From Acidobacteriota bacterium (lineage in GTDB: Bacteria; Acidobacteriota; Blastocatellia; Pyrinomonadales; Pyrinomonadaceae): a DNA stretch of 64,000 bases. The position numbers and the translations under genes were made by a program. Every line of letters starts with the position of its first letter. Position 1 is the stretch's first letter. Under the pieces are notes generated by a model. That model did not search any database. It was not told the DNA's origin and saw nothing but the letters and a program-made list of their open reading frames with translations. The DNA is taken from positions 1 through 64,000 of the forward strand of contig JAHBSJ010000013.1 in the NCBI GenBank assembly GCA_019639155.1. The letters are read 5' to 3'. Positions 59,386 to 64,000 of the stretch are shown here, piece by piece.

Positions 59386-60105
59386 TTAGCCGAAAAGCGA
59401 CCTCACAAAAGCCCTGATGTTGATACCTTCGTCAGCGTCAAGTGCCGCAGCTTTACCAAAACGGCGGTCGCTGAGTGCCTGCTGACGCATCTCGTCGCGC
59501 AGCTTGGCCCGTTGTTCCTCGATCGCCAATTTTTCCTTTTCACGCGCGCGGTCCATTCCGCCCGCACGTATGAACTCAATGATCGCGGGGAGTTCGTCCG
59601 CGTCGAACCACACACCGTGGCTGCGGCAGACATCCACGATCACGCCGGACGAACGAGCGAAATTATTGCGGTTCATCAACTCGCCGCAGTCAGGACAAGG
59701 CACATAATTCACCTTTGTCATTATCTGCGGGCGGACGCCGCGTTTGTCCAGGAAAGAAAAGATCGCCGCCTGCCGTTCACGTTCGGCACAAACGTTCTCG
59801 AAATCGGCCGTCGTCATCCACATGCCGTCGCATTTTGTGCAGCCGCGAAACTCGGTCTCGGCGATGAGGAGCGTCTCGAGTCGGACCTTGCAGCGTGGGC
59901 ATTCGCTGTCGTCGCCATCCGGCGATATGCCGACCGGTGCCGCAATGGCTCCGCAATGCCCGCAGAATTTGCTGCCGACGAACATCAGCCCAAAGCATTG
60001 CGGGCACGCGGCGGTCTTTAGACGCGTCCTGCAAAAAGTGCATTGCGACGCGTCGCTCGTGACGCCGGCGCCGCAATTCGGGCAATTCAAAGCTTCAGCT
60101 CCCAT
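59386..60105 (-). CDS. TFIIB-type zinc-ribbon protein
   Basis: 239 aa with four or five zinc-ribbon modules: CPNCG...CTFC, CPQCF...CGHCG, CPRCK, CTKCDGMW and CPDCG...CRSHGVWFDADEL. The CDGMW/HGVWFD patterns are the zf-TFIIB-like motif seen in DUF-type bacterial proteins. A charged helical tail (about 180-220: DRAREKEKLAIEEQRAKLRDE) follows. No enzymatic motif; likely a protein- or nucleic-acid-binding scaffold. ATG overlaps the AroD-AroE stop by one base (TAATG), so it is coupled to it. Function unknown. Confidence 0.8.
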   Translation of the reverse strand: MGAEALNCPNCGAGVTSDASQCTFCRTRLKTAACPQCFGLMFVGSKFCGHCGAIAAPVGISPDGDDSECPRCKVRLETLLIAETEFRGCTKCDGMWMTTADFENVCAERERQAAIFSFLDKRGVRPQIMTKVNYVPCPDCGELMNRNNFARSSGVIVDVCRSHGVWFDADELPAIIEFIRAGGMDRAREKEKLAIEEQRAKLRDEMRQQALSDRRFGKAAALDADEGINIRAFVRSLFG

Positions 60106-61565
60106 TAACTCACCTCGTCCAACGCCCGCTGCATCGCTTCACGCGGAGCGGGCTTTTTCATCCAGGCTTCGTATTGCAAAATACCCTGCTCCAACAGCAT
60201 TTCCCGGCCGGTGATCACCTCAATTCCCGCCGCAAACGCATCCGCAACAAAAGGCGTCTCTTTCGTGATCAGGTCATAGACGCATCTTACACCCAAGATC
60301 TGATATGCGGAAAGCAGTTTTTCACCGTTCATGCCGACGGGCGTTGCGTTTACGACGACGTCATATCGTTCGAATGAAGTGTCTTCATCGAAAAGCTCGA
60401 ACTTGATGTCAAAACTCCCAAGATCGGCGACTGCCTTTGCGGCATCGCGAGCAAACACGACTGTCTCTGCTCCTGACCGCTGAATAGCGTGAACGCACGC
60501 TCGGGCCGCTCCGCCGGCTCCGATCACGGCAAAACGCATTCCCGCCAGCTCGCCGTACCGCGACAAAAGCGGAGCGAGAAAGCCCGCGGCGTCGGTGTTA
60601 TGCCCAATGAGTTTACCGCCGGCAAATTCCACCGTATTCACAGCACCGATCTCGCGGGCTGCGTCGTCGATGTCGTCGAGCAGCGGCATTACGGCAAGTT
60701 TATGCGGCATCGTAACAGCAAAACCGCCAAAATTCATTTCAACCTCGCGGCTCTCGCCTCGCACCATTCCTCGGAAAAACACCTCGATGTCTTTGACCTG
60801 AAACGGCACAAAAACTGCGTCGTCGCCATTCGCCGCGAACGCTGCATTGTGCATCGCGGGCGACAGCGACGACGAAACCGGATCGCCGACGACGCCAAAC
60901 ACGGCGGTTTTTGGCGTAATTTCCCTTATTCGATATCTCTCGGCTGACTCAGTAAATGAGAATTGTCCGGGAGCAGTAGCAGTTTCATTATCACAAGCAG
61001 CGTAAGCAATCGGAGCGCCGAACGCCGGGCCGAGAATTCTCGTCCACTTCCCGGCTTCGCCCATTGCAATAGGCAAGACACCAACACCTGATTCCCTTCC
61101 GCGACGCAACAAATTCCATAGAGGTATCGCTTCTGTAGCATCTTCGACCGAGCACGCGATCTTAACGACATCCGGACAATGTGACGCCAGCCGTTCAAAT
61201 ATATGTTCAAAGTCGTTTGGAACACCGGAATGGTCGTGAAACGAAACCATCTTTATACGTGTGTCAGGAGAGATGTGAGCAATGTCCTCTTCGAGGTCGC
61301 AGGCGTAATAGCCGTTGATCAGATGGAAAAATGCAATGCGCTCTTCGCGAGATAATTCGGCACGGCCGCCTTCTGCGACCGGACGAAGAGTTGCAACGAT
61401 CTTTGAACGAACTTCGTTTTCGGAAAACAGCCGAACCAACTCGTTGCGTTCGCTCAGCGGAAGATAGTCAAATCTGACCTCGAAAAGATCAGCATCAGTA
61501 GACGCTTCAAGCCCTTGCAGAACCGCAGCGGCGGTCGTCTCGCCGATCGAAACGCATATCTTCAC
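60105..61565 (-). CDS. aroDE: Bifunctional 3-dehydroquinate dehydratase / shikimate dehydrogenase
   Basis: 486 aa from a GTG at 61565 (preceded by GGTGAGGG, GTGA overlap with the TspO-like gene). AroD type I (about 1-215): FEVRFDYLPL and DVVKIACSVED, the latter with the Schiff-base Lys. AroE (about 225-486): VFGVVGDPVSSSLSPAMHNAAF with shikimate-binding SxS, MPHKLAVMPLLDDI with catalytic Lys, GAGGAARACVHAIQRSG (NADP loop), VVNATPVGMNGE. Catalyses steps three and four of the shikimate pathway in one protein, as in plants and some bacteria. All key residues are present. Cytoplasmic. Confidence 0.94.
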   Translation of the reverse strand: MKICVSIGETTAAAVLQGLEASTDADLFEVRFDYLPLSERNELVRLFSENEVRSKIVATLRPVAEGGRAELSREERIAFFHLINGYYACDLEEDIAHISPDTRIKMVSFHDHSGVPNDFEHIFERLASHCPDVVKIACSVEDATEAIPLWNLLRRGRESGVGVLPIAMGEAGKWTRILGPAFGAPIAYAACDNETATAPGQFSFTESAERYRIREITPKTAVFGVVGDPVSSSLSPAMHNAAFAANGDDAVFVPFQVKDIEVFFRGMVRGESREVEMNFGGFAVTMPHKLAVMPLLDDIDDAAREIGAVNTVEFAGGKLIGHNTDAAGFLAPLLSRYGELAGMRFAVIGAGGAARACVHAIQRSGAETVVFARDAAKAVADLGSFDIKFELFDEDTSFERYDVVVNATPVGMNGEKLLSAYQILGVRCVYDLITKETPFVADAFAAGIEVITGREMLLEQGILQYEAWMKKPAPREAMQRALDEVS

Positions 61566-62317
61566 GCGTCCCTCACCGCCATTCCCTTCTTGTCCATTAC
61601 AAAACTGATCGACATTATCAGCGACACCACAACGCAAAAAGCTGCAGCGACAACAACTGCGGTGTTACCGCTTTGCTTGACGGCTATGGCGGTTGCCGCC
61701 CACGCGATGGCAAGCGGATAGAGGAAATTTCGGAACGCATACCGGACGAACACCGCCATTGCCGTTGCCGCCAACAGGCAAGCGACTGCGATCAGATTCC
61801 ACGTCAGCGAGGACAACTCGGCACCGCTCGCTTTGATCACGATCGACAGATTTACCAGCGTAGCCGCGGTAAGCCACCCGGCGTAAAGCCCGAAGGTTCC
61901 GCGCGCGATCAGCGTATCCGCGGGCGAATCGGTATTCCGGAACATCACCGCGATCGAAAGCGCCGTCAGGAACAGTGCCGCGATCACGATCAAACACGCG
62001 ACCAGCATTTCCTGATGCCAGAGCCAAAGCCACAGAGCGTTCAGGAAACAGCTGAGCAGATACAGCGGACGGACACGGCGATAGCGTACGCAGTCGAGCT
62101 TGAAAAGCTGGTAGATCGAAAACGCGATCAGACCCGCATAGATAAGGCTCCATATCGCAAAGGCATACCCCGCCGGCGTCAAGACCGTCGGATACTTGCC
62201 CGAGATGACAGCCGTATCGATATTGTTCAACCGCCCGGTCGTCGCGAGATAATTGACCCAAAGAACAATGGCCGTGGCGATGACCACGATGTAAGACTGT
62301 ATCTTGACTGCAAGCAT
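61562..62317 (-). CDS. TspO/MBR-like tryptophan-rich membrane protein
   Basis: 251 aa with about eight hydrophobic segments (SYIVVIATAIVLWVNYLAT through AAFCVVVSLIMSISFVM). LTPAGYAFAIWSLIYAGL and SCFLNALWLWLWHQE match the Trp-rich cores of the TspO/MBR-related tryptophan-rich sensory family. Longer than classical TspO (about 160 aa), which have five helices. Possible porphyrin/sterol or stress sensing; inferred only. ATG start; downstream AroDE is translationally coupled through a GTGA overlap. Confidence 0.72.
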   Translation of the reverse strand: MLAVKIQSYIVVIATAIVLWVNYLATTGRLNNIDTAVISGKYPTVLTPAGYAFAIWSLIYAGLIAFSIYQLFKLDCVRYRRVRPLYLLSCFLNALWLWLWHQEMLVACLIVIAALFLTALSIAVMFRNTDSPADTLIARGTFGLYAGWLTAATLVNLSIVIKASGAELSSLTWNLIAVACLLAATAMAVFVRYAFRNFLYPLAIAWAATAIAVKQSGNTAVVVAAAFCVVVSLIMSISFVMDKKGMAVRDA

Positions 62318-62318
62318 A

Positions 62319-62840
62319 TTATTTGCCTTGGTTCACGCGGGAATAGTCGAACTTTGCCTCGCGATATGCCCCATCCCTTCCCTTCATGGCAAGATAGATC
62401 GCCAGTTTGGCTCCATTCGGCACGAACGTGGCGCCGCCGAAATAGTATCTGCCGCCGTCCTTCTTAATGAACGGGAAATCCACGGTCTTGTCTTTCTCTT
62501 CCCAACCGACCAGCTCCGGCGTGAAATGCTTGATCCTCATCACATAGCTGCCGCCTTTCGGTTCGAGCGTGATGAATTCGTAAAAATTGACCTTCCCGCC
62601 GCTGAACATTCGAAACATGCCCATCATCACGCCGTTCTGCGGTTTCGACCATATTTCCTCGACCGTGCCGCCGAGTCCCGTTCCGGACCACGTTCCGATG
62701 AGCCAATCGAAATCCGCGATAGTAGCAGAGCCTCCGGACATGCCTTCGTCGAGCTTCAGAGTATTTTCGGTCAGCTTTGTCTGCGCCGAGGCCGAAACTG
62801 CGAGTGCAAGAAATAGTATCGGAATGATGAGTTTGTTCAT
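62319..62840 (-). CDS. Secreted DUF6265-like protein
   Basis: 173 aa. Signal peptide at 1-19 (LIIPILFLALAVSASA, cleaved after AQ region). Mature part begins with a small beta-barrel-like pattern: IADFDWLIGTWSGTGLGGTVEEIW, then GGKVNFYEFITLEP and GGRYYFGGATFVPN. FDWLIGTW is the mark of DUF6265/heme-lipocalin-like families. Exported, probably periplasmic; ligand unknown. Starts 7 nt after RmuC and ends 1 nt before the TspO-like gene, so all are one transcript. Confidence 0.83.
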   Translation of the reverse strand: MNKLIIPILFLALAVSASAQTKLTENTLKLDEGMSGGSATIADFDWLIGTWSGTGLGGTVEEIWSKPQNGVMMGMFRMFSGGKVNFYEFITLEPKGGSYVMRIKHFTPELVGWEEKDKTVDFPFIKKDGGRYYFGGATFVPNGAKLAIYLAMKGRDGAYREAKFDYSRVNQGK

Positions 62841-62847
62841 ATTGACC

Positions 62848-64000
62848 TCAATTCGCGTCCGCTGCGTCGGCGGATGCCGCAGGAATGTCGATGACGCCTT
62901 CGTCGGCCGGTGCGATAGATTTCGTGACCGGTCGGATGGCGGTTTCGATGGGTTTCAGCGTCGGGATATTTTCTTTTGCGAGCGTCCCGCTGATCTTCTT
63001 AATGGTTTCGAGCTGAGTAATAAAACGCGATTCCAACGAACCGACCGCCTGGTTGTAGCTGTTCACGGCTCGGCCGAGGTTCGTCCCGACGCTCGCGAAA
63101 TGGTCGAGAAGCGTCGTTGTGCGCTTGTAGAGTTCGATGCCCGCATCACGCATTTCATAGATGCTTTCTGCCATGCGCTCCTGCTGCCACAGAAATCCGA
63201 CCGTGCGCAGCATCGTTATCAGCGTCGAAGGCGTCGCGAGAACGATCTGATTGTTGATGCCGTCCTCGATCAGTTTTGGGTCCGCCATCAGAGCCGCGCC
63301 GAATGACGATTCGATCTGCATATACATCACGACAAAATCGACGGTGTCAGGCAATTGCTCCCAATACGACTTCTTGCTCAGGTCGCCGAGGTGCTTTCGG
63401 ACGGCTTTTGCGTGTTCGCCCAGCTCACGGACCCTTTCTTCATCATGCTCAGTTTCGAAGGCACGCATGTATGCGGCCAGCGGGACCTTTGAATCCAATA
63501 TCAGCCGCCTGCCGCCGGGCAGTGAGATGATCATGTCGGGGCGGAGTTTTCCCTCGTCGGTCGCCAGGCTCGCCTGTTCCTGAAAATCGCAATATGGCGA
63601 CAAACCGGCGACCTCAACAACACGCCGCAGGCTTATCTCGCCGTATTTGCCCCTCACGTGCGACGTTTTTAGTGCGCCGACAAGCTGCTTTGTTCCCTCG
63701 CCGAGTTCGTTCGTCGTGCTCTTGATGGCGTCGAGAAGCGTTCGCATCTCAACGTACGCTCCCTCTCGTTTCAGCTCGATCTCGCCCAGCTTTTTGTCGA
63801 ACTGCGACAGCGAATCGCCGAGCGGCTTGACGAGATGCTCGATCGCCTGTTTGCGTTTTTCAAGCTCGGCTGCGGATTCTTTCGTCTGGCTTTCGAGCGT
63901 TTGCTTCGCCATCTCGAGAAACGACGAGTTATTCTTGCGAAGAGCCTCCGAAGACAGCGACTCGAACGCCTCACGCAGCTTTTCGTTCGCTTCGACGATG
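62848..64000 (-). CDS. rmuC: DNA recombination protein RmuC (partial, start beyond window)
   Basis: 384 residues visible; the gene continues past the right edge (frame stays open through position 63999, upstream of the internal Met at 63912). Coiled-coil start (ALRKNNSSFLEMAKQTLESQ) leads to the RmuC core: HVRGKYGEISLRRVVEVAGLSPYCDF, KLRPDMIISLPGGRRLILDSKVPLAAYMRAFETE, where LILDSKVPL is the PD-(D/E)XK-like centre, and VATPSTLITMLRTVGFLWQQE. RmuC proteins limit DNA inversions at short inverted repeats. First visible gene of the right-hand minus-strand run. Confidence 0.93.
   Translation of the reverse strand, partial: IVEANEKLREAFESLSSEALRKNNSSFLEMAKQTLESQTKESAAELEKRKQAIEHLVKPLGDSLSQFDKKLGEIELKREGAYVEMRTLLDAIKSTTNELGEGTKQLVGALKTSHVRGKYGEISLRRVVEVAGLSPYCDFQEQASLATDEGKLRPDMIISLPGGRRLILDSKVPLAAYMRAFETEHDEERVRELGEHAKAVRKHLGDLSKKSYWEQLPDTVDFVVMYMQIESSFGAALMADPKLIEDGINNQIVLATPSTLITMLRTVGFLWQQERMAESIYEMRDAGIELYKRTTTLLDHFASVGTNLGRAVNSYNQAVGSLESRFITQLETIKKISGTLAKENIPTLKPIETAIRPVTKSIAPADEGVIDIPAASADAADAN

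Overview
The window looks like a chromosomal segment of a mesophilic Gram-negative bacterium with moderately high G+C. The best guess is a member of Acidobacteriota class Blastocatellia. The reasons are a soluble Ser/Thr kinase fused to TolB-like and TPR regions, many zinc-ribbon and RDD proteins, a tripartite RND pump with a lipoprotein adaptor, and intergenic stretches built from 7-bp units. This assignment is inference. No rRNA or tRNA gene was seen, and no CRISPR array or phage structural gene.

Layout. 1-6.6 kb: a palindromic repeat cluster, then an RND efflux operon (adaptor, pump, TolC-like channel) on the minus strand. 6.6-10.1 kb: rhodanese, 2Fe-2S ferredoxin, glutaredoxin-like protein and a large Ser/Thr kinase. 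10.1-13.0 kb: a degenerate 21-bp repeat field, then three genes with good ribosome binding sites: an unknown helical protein, a secreted papain-like cysteine protease and a lipoprotein. 13.0-31.1 kb: a polysaccharide locus with four glycosyltransferases and a methyltransferase, plus a FemAB-like transferase, an AsnB-type amidotransferase, a beta-helix protein, a heparinase-like lyase, a deacetylase-like protein, a Wzx-type flippase and a Wzy/ligase-type protein. Most genes overlap by 1-17 nt in two minus-strand runs. 31.1-33.1 kb: a sigma-like regulator divergent from a small zinc-finger protein of anti-sigma (ZAS) type, separated by 509 bp with a long dyad. 33-47.7 kb: mostly housekeeping genes (acyl-CoA ligase, ComM, TlpA-like, NFACT-R, RDD, NYN, RlmB, NDH-2), with three good intrinsic terminators.

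47.8-57.8 kb holds the most striking part, a six-gene minus-strand operon: hsdM, a PD-(D/E)XK-like nuclease gene, hsdS, an AAA ATPase, a HEPN-like protein, hsdR. Adjacent genes overlap or lie within 5 nt. A type I restriction-modification system is thus fused in one transcription unit with three accessory genes of anti-phage character. hsdR and hsdM also carry in-frame copies of a ~34-bp palindromic repeat. In hsdR three copies bracket a DUF559-type (VSR/EDxHD-like) nuclease domain lodged between the DNA-cleavage domain and helicase motif I, with a 35-bp quasi-palindrome at one junction.

57.8-64 kb: a perfect-length 21-bp tandem array (8 units), heptamer repeats, then a minus-strand run (RmuC, a DUF6265-like protein, a TspO-like protein, an AroD-AroE fusion, a zinc-ribbon protein, a ThiF/MoeB-type E1 enzyme). 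RmuC runs off the right edge.

Starts were moved from the longest open frame where an ATGA-type overlap or a ribosome binding site pointed elsewhere; each case is noted.
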